Origin: Amaranthus tricolor
Lineage: Eukaryota; Streptophyta; Magnoliopsida; Caryophyllales; Amaranthaceae
Assembly: GCF_026212465.1 (NCBI RefSeq)
Contig: NC_080062.1
Coordinates: 2,521,501 to 2,585,500 of the forward strand
Direction of reading: 5' to 3'
Length of the DNA stretch: 64,000 nt
The first letter of the stretch is position 1; each line of letters begins with the position of its first letter. This document shows, piece after piece, positions 10,339 to 21,478 of this stretch. A program made the translations under genes and the position numbers. The notes beneath the pieces were generated by a model that searched no databases, was not told the DNA's origin, and was given only the letters and a program-made list of their open reading frames with translations.

Positions 10339-11628
10339 AGATCATTCGCCTAAATCGAAGTATGAGTGTAATATGAATCGATTATATAAGTAATGACGAT
10401 CAAAGCCTTACGATATTTAAAGTTTTAGCATATCAACCAAGATAAGTTACTTCTTTTGATTCACTATTATTGTTACCATTTGATTCATTTACGTTTATCG
10501 ATGCTATTCAATCTAAAATAGTATTTCTATTTGTGGATAATTGAAAAAGTTGATATTAAAAATTATAATGCAACCAATCAATAAGATCTCACTTGATTAT
10601 GTTAAAATTTATAGATTAAGATTTAAATACAAATAAGGGGTGAAGGAAAATGGATAAATTGCATTTCCTTTGTTTAAAAACCAATTGAAGAAGGAATGAA
10701 AATGAGGAAATGGAATTGGGAAAAGAAAACTTTCAAAATTTTGACAAAACAAATCGTTCCAACTTGCGTTAGATTGAAGGAAAACGCATTAATAATTCCT
10801 CACTTTCTTTTCATTTCCTTGATATAATTATTAACAAAGAAATGTTATTTTCGAATGACCCTAATCAAAATATATTCAAGCAAAGAGAAATAATAATCAG
10901 AATTATTATATATCATTTAGAAATAATTAAAATTATATGATAATCATGAGTTAATTTGATGATTAAAAACTTTCCGTTTCTCTTTTTTGATAATCAAAAT
11001 TATATAATCCGAATTACAATGCAATAATCAACATCAATATATACCAGTAAAGGCTGAAATATTGATAAAAGACGGATATTTTTTTTAAGAACAACCCTTT
11101 TAGAGCTTCATCCAAACCCTACAAACTACACAATTTATAGAGATTAAAATATATGTTGTAAATATTCAAAATTAATTAATTACAATGCAAGAACAGGGCT
11201 GTTGATTTTTTTGAACCACGAACACCATCGAGCATAATAGGCCTGTTAGTAAGTGCAAAAAATGAGAATGGGGAGTTTTTCGGCAATGGGGGGGAGTGTC
11301 AACTAAGGATGGAATTTTTGGTGGATGGCTGGCGATGGGGATGCCAGAGAGGGTGGCTGGCGATGGGGAGGGAGGTAGGGTGGAATTTATGCATAATAAA
11401 GTGGTAACGTCAAGCTATATTGTCGTCTACAAAAGAGTAAACGTGTACAAGACGATAAAACCAAGCATCTTTTTTTCGTAAAACTACAATAACCAAAAAA
11501 ACCAAGAATCAATAACCACAAAAATGGATTGCATGAGCAATCATACATGCCGAATGGCACTAATGTTTGTATACATTCACCCAAATGTACAATCACAATA
11601 TGAAAGAATGAAAGAATCAATGTCTTTA
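10339..11628. other. Gene-free spacer between SAMDC relic and TBC gene
   Basis: Mostly AT-rich DNA with no believable ORF. On the minus strand a TATA-like TTATATAATC lies about 45-55 bp upstream of the uORF start. A G-rich stretch at 11268-11382 contains GGCTGGCGATGGGGA twice. The rest shows Stowaway-like interior sequence (10460-10640) and nothing else I recognise. Confidence 0.45.
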
Positions 11629-14600
11629 TCAACTCGTAGCATGTCTAGACATGAGGTGACCATCGCGTCTTTGTAAGGATTCCTTATCGGATTTAGTCGT
11701 TTGCCCATCAAGTTTGCCATGTTCCGCCTTTTGATGGGAATGATGCCTACGCATTGAAAAATTTTGTTGCAAGACAACTTCAACAGACTTGGTTACTTCA
11801 CCATTTTGCTTCTCGACTCGGTTGCTATGCCGTGAACCACTCCTTTCTAATAGCTTTTTCTGCTTCCCTCTTGTAGTTATAGATTGACCCTCTTTTCCAT
11901 GTGATTTCTCGTACTCAAACTTCAATTCTTCCAAACGCTTAGATATCTAAGCATCAAAAGTTTAATAGGCACAACCACACAAGTTATACAAATTTTCCCC
12001 TTTAGAAATACATATCAATCAATACTGAAATTCAATTCACTTGATTCTAACTGATTCAAATGATATTTACTGATTGAAACTGATTTTTACCAATTAAAAC
12101 TGATATTTACTGATTAAAACTGCTTTTTACCAATTAAAACTGATATTTACTAATTGAAACTAATTGATGGGCATGATCTTAAAAGAAGTTACTATATCAT
12201 ATGAACTGTCAAGGGTTTGGACTGAGCCTAAAGAAACGGAAAAGATCTACGTTCAACCTTCTTTACTTTGTCGGTTTAAAATCCCATGACAAGTAGCCAT
12301 CTAAATGTAGCCCGTCAAAATATTAGAATTAAAAGAAACTACATAATAAGAAAGAACTAATGAACTGCGTAAAGATTGAGCGGCAAACCTTAATTGAGTA
12401 TGCCAATGGTAACAATGTATCAGGATCCATGACTTCTTCAGGAAAATTACGCAATGCATGTATGAGTTTCTCAAAAGGTAACGTCACCTAATTCACCAAA
12501 TAATTAAACAATCGTAAGCAACCAAGTACTCATAATACTAAGGTTAAGAGAAAGAAAATGAAGTAGAAAAGAACCATATCATCGTGACAACTCTTCAAAA
12601 GGGCCAATCCGACTCTGAAGACAACTTTCATACCCTGCGCAAGAAATAACATGATCATGTCTCTAAAAACTCCGACACATTATGGTATGTTCTACTCCCT
12701 GCATCCCGTTGAATTTGCACCAGAAGACTCAACTGAGAGCTTTTTGAGTCCTGTGGTGCAAACTGAAAGGGACCGAGGGAGTAATTTTGTAATTAATTAT
12801 TAGCTAACCTCATAAAGAAAGACATCCCAGATTCGGAGGGTCAAGTGAAATGGAAAAGAGTAAGAAAACACAGTGATGAACCATTGACTGGCATACATGC
12901 TAGGATTTATCATCTCTTGAGAAAAATGCTCTCCAAGCTTGGGCGAATATTCCTTCACCAGAAGATCAAACTGGAAAAGATATTGTTGTACCAAAGGCAA
13001 TCCTGACTGGACATAATAAAAGTAATACTATAAAAGGCTATAAATTCAGAGGGTAAATGAAGGAGAAACCCATCTATGCATTACATTAAGAGAATGACTT
13101 CAAGAGCATAGTGCAACAATGTAGTTTCGGTCGTGATCGTGCTAACGGTTATAGTGATACAATACGGGGGTGTCGTGGTGGTTGTACTGCCAAGTATTTT
13201 TTGAACCTGCCTAATTCGGGAATTTTTACACCTTCAAGATACATGTAATACATTTGAAAACCTCTACAACTTGACCAACATAATACCATGTGATCCTAAT
13301 TTGCACTATGTTCAAGAGTCGCAAATTAGCTACAATTGTAAAAAGAGATGTTAAAAAAGATATATTTTCGAATCACACAAGGATTAGACATCTTTCTAAC
13401 ATGAAGAAAATTGCATCAAGAGATAAATACATTGATAATAATAAAGCATTTAGAGCCCAAGACAAACAACGAAACTACTGATGCGGACACCCCATGGTGT
13501 CACTAAGTAATCTTGCCCAAATACTATCAATTTCACAAAGCAAAACATATGATCCCAGACAAGGAGGCGTGGGTTATCATCACAATTCATAAGCACTTTA
13601 GTCTGTAACGATGACTGAGACTCAAAAAAATCTTACTCTGCGCAAAGTACAACAACATGGTTGATTCATGATTGTGAAAGGCTAAAATCACACGCTTTAG
13701 CTACTCCTGTGCCATCCCAAAAAGCTGAAAAGGTCCCCTACAAATCCTTTTATTCATCTTCAATCCATACCCTAAATTAACAGCTTATAATCTATCTAGC
13801 AAGGGAACCAGGTGGGTTCAACTTGGTCCTCTTTGGTTTACTATTTCAGATCAAACTTGTACTGACCGGGGGGAATAGAGTCAAAGTCAAAAGTCAAAAG
13901 TCCCGGCACATTTCTGTTACTTGTTGCTAGGAAGAATATTCAGTCCGAGATATCCAAGCATAGTTACGAAAATTGCAGAAGAAACTCAGTCAGACTTCAG
14001 CATCTGTTATCCTATCTCCAAAGGATCCAGTCAATCTGTCTTGATGAAAACGACACTTTATATTACATCAGCACCTCAAACAAGGGGATATCATTTGGAG
14101 GCAAATTGATCGCTCAGAAACCTTACAGCAAAAAATTGAGAAAGCACCAAAAGGACATACGACGACTGTTTCCTTAGTTCTAAAGTAGTCATTCCCTCCT
14201 TATCAATATACACAGCAGCATACAGATTTCCATAGTTTTTAGAGTACTCATTCAGTACTTAAGATTTTGTAATAATATTGTTTTGTCACTTTATTAATTT
14301 ATGGTATAGAGCAGTGCGAGAGTAAGACAAAAAGGATGAGATTAGATTAAGAGAATCTAAGATTTTATTGATGGGATTAAGAGAGTGTCATTCCATTGTC
14401 AAAAATTGAAATGTAGCAAAACCAAAGAACGCCCAAAATGGAAACTGTAGCAAAATAATAAGGATAGAGGGAGTAAATTACAAGTGGTAGGTTAAATATA
14501 AAGCCCACCGTTGATTTTTCAACGGTGGCCAAACGAGATATAAAGACAACCTTAAAGAGTATTTCAAGTACTTTGTGTTTTAGTGGAATGGAGGTTTTAA

Positions 14601-17201
14601 CCATCTGACTTAGTTACAAGATTAAGTTCGAGCATCCCAAATAAGCATGTAGTGGTCCCAATTGAAAATGATGACGGAAAAAGGCCTACATATAGATTAT
14701 ATGTAAAGCAAGAAACATTAATATACATTAGTTGTACACGAAAGCAGATGTTACCAGGTATAAACCTTCCATTGGGGCATGAACAGCTCCTTTAAGCAAT
14801 GCGACCAGCAACCAAAATGCATCTTCCTCACTCATATAAAGAAGCAGTAGACCAGCTATGAATCCCATGCCCTGTATTCCACACAACAGCGAAATCATGC
14901 GCAAAGTGTAGCTGTACTCACCTTAAAAAACAAATGAGATATAGCAAACCTGAACATATCCAACATCTCTGTCATACACAGAATATGCTTTTAGAACATT
15001 GTACAGTGATCTCTGACCAGGACCATGCCTTTGCTGAAAGAACACATGGGATGGGAAAGTACGGGATATATCTCGAATTATGTCCAGTTCAGATGCTGAA
15101 GTCTCATATATTACCAGTTGCTGCAAAAAAAAAAAAAAAAATGATACGAGCTCATTTAACAACACTATGCCATAACCCCAATTGTCAAGTGCCTCCCACC
15201 TAGGTATGGTTTATTGAGGGGTCAAATGTACATAGCTTTACCCTTATAAGAGCAAAAAGGTTGTTTCTGATTAACCCCTATAATTGTAAACTGCAACATC
15301 ACATAAATAAGAAGTGCTAGCTATTGATGAACAAAATAGAAGCTTAAAACCAAAGTTAACCAGCAATGCTTTACTACCCTAGAAATTGGCGATTGTTGAG
15401 TTTGAACAGTGTCACATGATTCGCTAATCGCCTTGCGAATCGCGAATCAAATAAAGCGAATTATGGTCGGTTTTAGGCTATTATTAAACCATTTTTTGCG
15501 AATTTAAAAGGTGAATTAACTAGTGAATTATGTTTCATTGGTTTGAACTTTGCAGCTTCAATGAGCTACAATAAAGGGTTCGATGCACATTGTCTTTGCT
15601 TTACAGTATAAAGAATCTGTTTTAAATCGACTTATGTTGCAACACACAAGGATTGTCTATGACTCGCAAAAGAAGAAAAACACAAATTTCAATGAACCAA
15701 TTTAATTTAGTTCATTAAAACCTAAAAGCCAAACCCCAAAGATAGTGAATCATCGACTCCATAGGCAATAAATAATTAGAACCTAAACTCTAGGATGATT
15801 TCATCAAGCAAGAAAAATACAAGAGAAATAAGATAAAGAGAAGATTGGAAAATTTGGGAAGGAGATTACCTCATAAACTCCAGGATTCATGAGCAAGAGA
15901 TCACGACTTCCAGAGATCAATTGCCAAACAAGTCCCCTTAAACAATCAGGGATTCCTTTTCTAACACGCCTTTTAACCACTTGAGGTTTCCTCCTTACAT
16001 AATGTTTCCAATCGCTCCCACCAACCCCAATCATCTTTCTCCATTTTCGAACTCTTCTTTCCTCCCTGTAAAAGGCCCTCGTCTCATAAGTATAATCAAT
16101 GCATTTAACATATGAAAACAAGAGAAAGAGGGAGCAATATTTAACTTAAAATACTCGGCTATATATCTACTCTACACTAAGTAAAAGAGAAAACACCCGT
16201 CTTGTATAAGACCGTCTCATAGTGAGACTATCTCAGTACAAGAAGCCCATAAGCTAAAGTATCTATTATTGGGCTATTTAATCCAAGTACGAGCAATGAG
16301 ACCATTTCATACAAGAATTTGTGAAGAGAAAAAGGGTATTTTCATGCATCAACAATTGTAACCATGTCCAATTTATGAACATTTGACATAAAAAAACAAC
16401 AAATGACCAATACTTGTAATCCCTCGAGAAAGAAAAGGGTGAGGAGGATGAAACTCATGAAAGCACAAGGATAGAAAATATGTGTCAACTGTTAGCTGAT
16501 TATAGTTAAATGATAATGTAATATATGCAGGTAAATCCCAAATTTGGTTTTATTGGTTAATTTTAGAATACATGATTACTCAGTCATGATACACACTAGA
16601 ACCAAATAGCTCTATATTATTGCTCTACAAGCAATATCAAGCAAAGAACAAATACAACCAGCCGTCTGGTCTAAGCATGCTCTATATCATATGATAGCTA
16701 TCAATGTCACGTAATTTGCTAATCTCCTCGCGAATCAAAATAGCGAATTATGGTCGATTTTGGGCTATTCTTGGGCAAATTTGAGCAAATCACGAATTCT
16801 AAACGCGATTAGCTAGAGAATTATGTTACACTAATAGCTATGGCAAAACGACAACAATATTTATGCTAAGCTCAAGCATTTAAGCTAGCTCAACAAAAAA
16901 AGCCAAATTCATATTACTAGGATGAAACATCACCCTCAACAACATTAAGTTATGTATTCTAAACTTCCCAAAACCTCGACATCAAAAAATCGACAACCAA
17001 ACAAACAAACACATTACGCGGTAATCATCACTAAGACGAGAGTAAATTCCACGAGCATTACCTCTCATATTCAAATGCGGATTTGCTCCTCTTCAAAGCA
17101 TCAGGAGAATTGCCATTATCTGCCTTAATGAACCCAAATCTATCCACTGGTTTGGGTGAAGAAGGTCCAGGTTCATGTTCATCAATTTTCTTCTTTTCCA
17201 T
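11629..17201 (-). CDS. TBC-domain Rab GTPase-activating protein
   Basis: Eight coding exons on the minus strand: 17201-17062, 16065-15870, 15120-14950, 14871-14755, 13006-12809, 12634-12575, 12487-12389 and 11946-11629. All have GT..AG borders and join in frame to 432 aa. The TBC domain (about residues 75-300) has KGIPDCLRGLVWQ, the arginine finger IIRDISR (Arg132) and the glutamine finger YVQG (Gln169). Both catalytic residues are therefore present, and it should speed GTP hydrolysis by a Rab protein at a membrane. WDVFLYE is a further family motif (exon 5). The C-terminal ~105 residues are basic and low in complexity, and look disordered. The Rab partner cannot be told from sequence. A leader exon ending at 17682 and a leader intron 17210-17681 are likely. 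Introns 1, 2, 4 and 5 carry MITEs and intron 7 a 20-bp tandem array. Confidence 0.93.
12050..12170. repeat. 20-bp tandem repeat in TBC intron 7
   Basis: About six copies of a 20-bp unit close to TGATTAAAACTGATTTTTAC with exact 20-bp phasing. The copies alternate between TGATTRAAAC and CAATTAAAAC starts, so the true unit may be a 40-bp dimer. Confidence 0.85.
12695..12781. mobile_element. Very short Stowaway-type MITE in TBC intron 5
   Basis: An 87-bp element with ends CTCCCTGCATCCCGTT and GGGACCGAGGGAG, flanked by TA. The interior pairs TTTGCACCAGAAGACTCAA with its near-complement, so the whole element can fold back. Confidence 0.8.
14193..14473. mobile_element. Stowaway-like MITE in TBC intron 4
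   Basis: The left end TTCCCTCCTTATCAATATAC and the right end AAATAATAAGGATAGAGGGAG are inverted repeats. TA follows on the right, and the left border is mutated. About 281 bp. Confidence 0.6.
15408..15540. mobile_element. hAT-type MITE copy 1, TBC intron 2
   Basis: A 133-bp element with ends AGTGTCACATGATTCGCTAA and AGTGAATTATGTTTCATTG. It is flanked by a perfect 8-bp duplication GTTTGAAC (15400-15407 and 15541-15548). Its sequence is shared with the element at 16702-16833. Confidence 0.8.
16205..16318. mobile_element. GAGACGG-ended foldback element, TBC intron 1
   Basis: The left end CTTGTATAAGACCGTCTCAT and the right end ATGAGACCATTTCATACAAG form an inverted repeat. The same ends recur near 28125-28372, 45996-46162, 53055-53200 and 62548-62800. 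Confidence 0.6.
16702..16833. mobile_element. hAT-type MITE copy 2, TBC intron 1
   Basis: A 132-bp element with imperfect inverted ends (CAATGTCACGTAATTTGCTA; complement of the right end TAGTGTAACATAATTCTCTA). It has a perfect 8-bp duplication ATAGCTAT (16694-16701 and 16834-16841). It is a sister of copy 1. Confidence 0.85.
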
Positions 17202-18018
17202 CAGATTATCTAACACAATATGTCATTCCCCAATACTCACCACCCACCACAATTCTTAGCATACTGCAATTCCCTTCAATCCAAAATCAATCCACACCAA
17301 GAACTGAAAATCCAATGTACATTAAACAAAGAATGAGAAATGACATAAGTTCCAATAATCATTTCACACAAATCAACCCAGCATTGCACAATAACATCCA
17401 ATCAAGCATGCATGTTCTAATTAATCAACACTTATTATACTTAAACAAGGTAATTCAACATAAAAATTTGTTAAAACCCAGAAACAGAAATTCAATGATC
17501 ATAGATAATCGCAAGCAAATTACTGGGTAATTGACAAATAATGGAAAAAATTCAAATTCCTAAATCCCCATTAAAACCCATAATTTTTCTTCGATCAGAG
17601 ACAGTTGGGTCTTTTTTATTATTCAAATTTGTAAGCTTAAAACAAAAGGTTAATATAAAAAGAGAAAGGGAAAAGAGATACCATGAGAGCATAGCAGCAC
17701 CCAGAAACAGTTTCTCTCTAATCAGCGATGATCCAGAAGCAGAAATTCTTAAAGAATAACGCTGGATTTTGTAAGTAGAAGATTAAAGATCAGGTATAGA
17801 ATAATTATTATCACCAAAATTGGTTCTTGTAGGAAAAGATGGGTTTGTTTTGATGGGAGCTGGGAATGAGATTAGACCAAGCAGCAAAGGATGAGCATTT
17901 GACTCTGGAACTTGAACTGTGATTCCTTGATCGAAAAGTCCTAGTGCTGGGGCAGCACATTGCCGTACCCACAAAACGGTAAAACCTTTTGTTGGTGCTC
18001 TTTGCCAATTGAGAGGAT
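17202..18018 (-). promoter_or_regulatory. Probable 5' leader and promoter of the TBC gene
   Basis: A leader exon seems to end at 17682 (CTCATG then GTATCT) and to splice to 17209 (TGTGTTAG acceptor), eight bases before the start codon. The leader holds a three-codon upstream ORF (ATG CTC TCA) whose TGA stop forms across the splice junction. No clear TATA box was found. The upstream limit is uncertain. Confidence 0.4.
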
Positions 18019-18190
18019 AAATAGGTAAAATTTAGCGTAAGTTTTCCGTATTTTAAATTATAATTGTCTTAGTTGATAGAGATGATAAACAGGTAAATTT
18101 TGCGTATTTTGAATTATAATTATCTTAGTTAATAGAGATGATAAACAGATAAAATTTTTTGTATTTTGAGTCCTAATTGTCTTAATTTAG
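18019..18190. repeat. Tandem repeat, about 60-bp unit, three copies
   Basis: Three diverged copies each contain AATTATAATTGTCTTAGTTG-like sequence followed by ATAGAGATGATAAACAGGTA and a CGTATTTT-type block. Non-coding. Confidence 0.7.
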
Positions 18191-18918
18191 TTGGTATTAA
18201 AATTGGTGTGATTTAGATTATATTTTTTCATGTTGATATGATAAATCTTAGCTATCATGAGTGCATAGGTGATGTCTATTAAAATTTACCCATCTCATGA
18301 CTTATTGCTTCGTATTTTCCAATCCATACTCTAGCCCCTAATTATATGATAATATAGAACTATTTATCATAATTATTGTCGAGTATTCGATTAGAGTTTG
18401 GGAAAGTTTGAATGACGATAAATGATTATCAAAAAAGATGTGAAAGTTGCGTTAAATTGATGATTTAAAATGTAAAGGTGTGTACATTTATTTTTTCTTG
18501 AAAAGTTAAAATAGTTATTTAATACTTCACATTAATTGTTTTTCAAATTCTAAATTAAGTTCTCTTGAAAAGTTAAAATTATTGATAATAAAGAAAACTT
18601 TTCAATTTTTATGTATAACCGTAAGAGCTGTAAATATCATTACCCTATAAAATATGCTAAAAAAATAAACTTCATCAAGTTTAAATGTTTAAATAGTAAT
18701 TTGATGGTTGCATGTTTATCAAATATACAAGATAACTTTCACAAATCATCTTTTTATAGAAAAACAATTTTTAATTTTCAAATTCTTCCGCTACAAATCA
18801 ACAAGAGTTAAAAAATCAACAAGAGTTTAGAATCATAATAGAGTTAATAGTTGAAAGTTTTTCTTTTCATCATTAAGATAGCGATTTGTTTTTCATCACC
18901 CACGGTAAAACTAATAGA

Positions 18919-19362
18919 GATATTCTATATGGTAAGTATCAACTATGGTAAAAGGCGAATGGTAACAATTCTTAAAATTTTTTTCCACAATATAGCACTC
19001 AACCCTTGGAAAATTAACTACAGTAATATTATGAAGGTAAAAACATTTAATTCCCATTAAGTTTTGGTAAAAGTCATGAATATCCTTAATAAATCCCAAA
19101 TTTTTTCCACACAATATCACTCAACTCTTGGAATTAACTACAGTAACATTTCTGTTAAGTTTAATTTCCGTTAAGTTGGGCTTTACATTTGAGATTTAAT
19201 AGGGGCATTTATGACTTTTACCAAAACTTAACTGAAATTAAAAGTTTTTACCTCCATAATGCTACTGTAGTTAATTTTTCAAGAGTTGTGTGGTATTTTG
19301 TGAAAATTTTTTAAAATTATTCGCTTTTTGTAATAGTTGATGTTTACCATGTAAAATATACC
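18919..19362. mobile_element. Long-armed foldback MITE upstream of SURF6
   Basis: Two arms of roughly 150-190 bp are inverted copies of each other. For example TTAACTACAGTAATATTATG on the left matches the complement of CATAATGCTACTGTAGTTAA on the right, and the tips read GGTAAGTATCAACTA and TAGTTGATGTTTACC. It ends about 200 bp from the SURF6 start codon. Confidence 0.75.
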
Positions 19363-19377
19363 AAATTAATATGGGTT

Positions 19378-19530
19378 TGGGCTCATGGTCATGAACCATG
19401 AAGTAGAACAGAAGTTTGGGCCTTGAACCGGGTTAGCAAACTTTTACGAGAACTCATACATAGCCCGGGAAAACCGAAAACTTGTTTTAAACGAACAAAA
19501 AAGCAAATTCATCATCTTTTGAAACCCTAA
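19378..19530 (+). promoter_or_regulatory. SURF6 promoter: two site II motifs and a telo-box
   Basis: TGGGCT (19378-19383), TGGGCC (19417-19422) and AAACCCTAA (19522-19530) lie 38-190 bp upstream of the start codon. Site II plus telo-box is the classic arrangement of plant ribosomal protein and ribosome biogenesis promoters. It agrees with the nucleolar role of the gene. Confidence 0.7.
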
Positions 19531-19567
19531 TATTCTCTTCTCTATCAATTTTCGTCGCTTTCCAACA

Positions 19568-21478
19568 ATGAAGAAGAAGAAGCAAACTTCCGTCGCAAAA
19601 GGTACCACCGTAGATGATTCAACCGCTATAGACGGAAGCTCTTCCTCCGTCGTTGTCGACGTTAAATCCATAGTAAAAGACCACGCAAAGTTCTTCGACA
19701 AACTCGTGGAGTTGATTCCGGCAAGATTCTACCTTCCGACGAATGACGATGAAAAACCATGGATCCATGGATTATCCAAAGCAGAAAAAGCAGAAGCGAA
19801 ACTTAAATCGATTGAAAACACGAAGAAAGCGAGACGTAATAGGTTAGACCCTGTGAATTCGTCTAAAACAACCCTAGATTTGCTGAAAGAGTCATTAGAG
19901 AAGGAGCAATCGGAGAAAGAAGGGTTAATTGATGGTGATGGTTTGGAGTTGAGGAATTCGGAGGAGAAGAGGTCGGTGACTTACGAAGAGTTGCAACAGA
20001 GGTTACGGAAGAAGATTGCAGAGTTGCGAGCGAATAGAGGTGATGGTAGTGGAGAAGGAAGGAGGAGAGAGAAGAGGGAATGGAAGCGGAAGAGGAATGA
20101 CAACGGAGAAGATGATGATGGAGAAGACGAAGATAAAGTTACGAAAGATAATGAAAGAGATATTGAGAAAGAAGCTTCTGAAGCTGCTAAAGGAATTGAG
20201 TTTGGGAAAGTCAAATTGGCTGGTTCTAGTGATGATGGTAAGCAATTCATTGTTCATCGTTTTATTTAGAATTTCTTGGTGTTTATTGTGATTAATTTGC
20301 ATTGAAATTTAGTTTTTTGATGGCTGAAATGTGAAAATTGAACTCTGATTTTATGTGAAGAACATAGGTTTGGTGGAATTTCATTTGATTAGGAATGCAA
20401 TTGATTTAAATTTCAATGCTAAATTAATTGCTGTTCTTGTTATTGTGGCTTGTTATATGATATGAAATTCCACTCTAATTGTGATTGCAACTTGTGTTAG
20501 TTTAATGGATTAAATGAATATAATGACAGACTAAGGTTAAAATATCTCTAACTTATTAGAATGGAATTAATTTCAAGGAACTAGTGACATTGTGGAAAAG
20601 AAAGTTGTAGGAAAAATTTGTTAGAATTGAACCGAACCGATTAGGATGTGTTAGAATTGAAATAAACTTAGGGGCTGTTTGGTATGGGAATGTAATAGAA
20701 AGGGAAATGATAAAAGAAGGGTAAAGGTAAGGGTTATAGTTATATGTTATTTGGTATAGCTTTAAGACAACTACTATCTAAAGAAAGGGAGGGATTTGTT
20801 AATTGACATAAATGAGTGGTAACAAATTAAGGGTATCTATTACCCTTATGAAAGGGATTGAGTTGATCTAAACTTATACCAAACAAAAAATAGAGTGATG
20901 GTAATTGAATTCCTTACTCGACATTAAAAAGTTCATACCAAACACTCACTTATTGTAATGTACTTAACAAGTTGGGGAAAACAAGAAGTGCCTAATTGCT
21001 GTGATGGATGATGGATGATTGATGATTTTGAACATGGTCACTGAAAAATAATTGATTTTTATTGACAGCAGTACTTAAGAAGAAGAAGAAGAGGAAATTG
21101 TCGAAGGAGAAGGAGTTGAAGAGAGCACTTGAGCTGGAAGAGGCTAAGAAGGACCCTGAAAAGGGCGAGGCAGTTGCGAAGAAGCATTCTTGGAAGGCAG
21201 CTACCGAGAGGGCAATGGGGGTTAAGGTACATGATAATCCCAAGCTGATAAAGGAAAGTTTACGGAAGGAAAAGAAGAAGCATAAGAAGAGTGTTGAGCA
21301 ATGGAAGCAGAGGGTTGAAACCACTCAGAAGATGAAGAAGGAGAAGCAGGATAAGAGAAAAGGAAATATTAAGGCAAAGATTGACAAGAAGAAACAAGCT
21401 AAAATTGAGAAAAGAGAAAAGAAGCTTATGAGGCCAGGGTTCGAGGGCCGCAAAGAGGGCTTCATTACAGGGAATTAA
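19568..21478 (+). CDS. SURF6 / RRP14 family nucleolar ribosome-biogenesis protein
   Basis: Two exons, 19568-20237 and 21069-21478, join in phase 1 to 359 aa. The protein is very lysine- and glutamate-rich with predicted long helices. The N-terminal part has an Rrp14-like segment (DHAKFFDKLVELIPARFYLP). The C-terminal SURF6 domain includes HSWKAATERAMGVKVHDNPKL and the family ending RPGFEGRKEGFI. SURF6/Rrp14 acts in the nucleolus in pre-rRNA processing and assembly of both ribosomal subunits. The start ATG is the first in the transcript frame and is followed by a KKKK tract. The intron (20238-21068) holds a Tourist-type MITE. Its acceptor is a NAGNAG (CAGCAG at 21066-21071), so a second product lacking one alanine is possible. 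The promoter carries site II and telo-box motifs. No lesions seen. Confidence 0.92.
20671..20949. mobile_element. Tourist (PIF/Harbinger)-type MITE in the SURF6 intron
   Basis: A 279-bp element with ends GGGGCTGTTTGGTATG and CATACCAAACACTCAC, flanked by TTA on both sides (20668-20670 and 20950-20952). TTA targets with GG..TGTTTGG ends are typical of Tourist elements. Confidence 0.85.

Noticed and set aside
11268..11382. A G-rich stretch with GGGG runs that could be a G-quadruplex or GC-rich exon.
   Set aside because: The runs are irregular, and the frames are interrupted and lack family resemblance. I see only a short imperfect duplication of GGCTGGCGATGGGGA.
14934..15203. A plus-strand 89-codon frame.
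   Set aside because: It is the antisense shadow of TBC exon 3, whose minus-strand frame carries the catalytic arginine and glutamine motifs.
17156..17530. A plus-strand 124-codon frame opposite the TBC first exon.
   Set aside because: Antisense of exon 1 and the leader intron. It has low-complexity composition and no family resemblance.
19981..20302. Serine/phenylalanine-rich minus-strand frames opposite SURF6 exon 1.
   Set aside because: They are complements of Glu/Lys-rich codons (GAA/AAG) and recur wherever such proteins are encoded.
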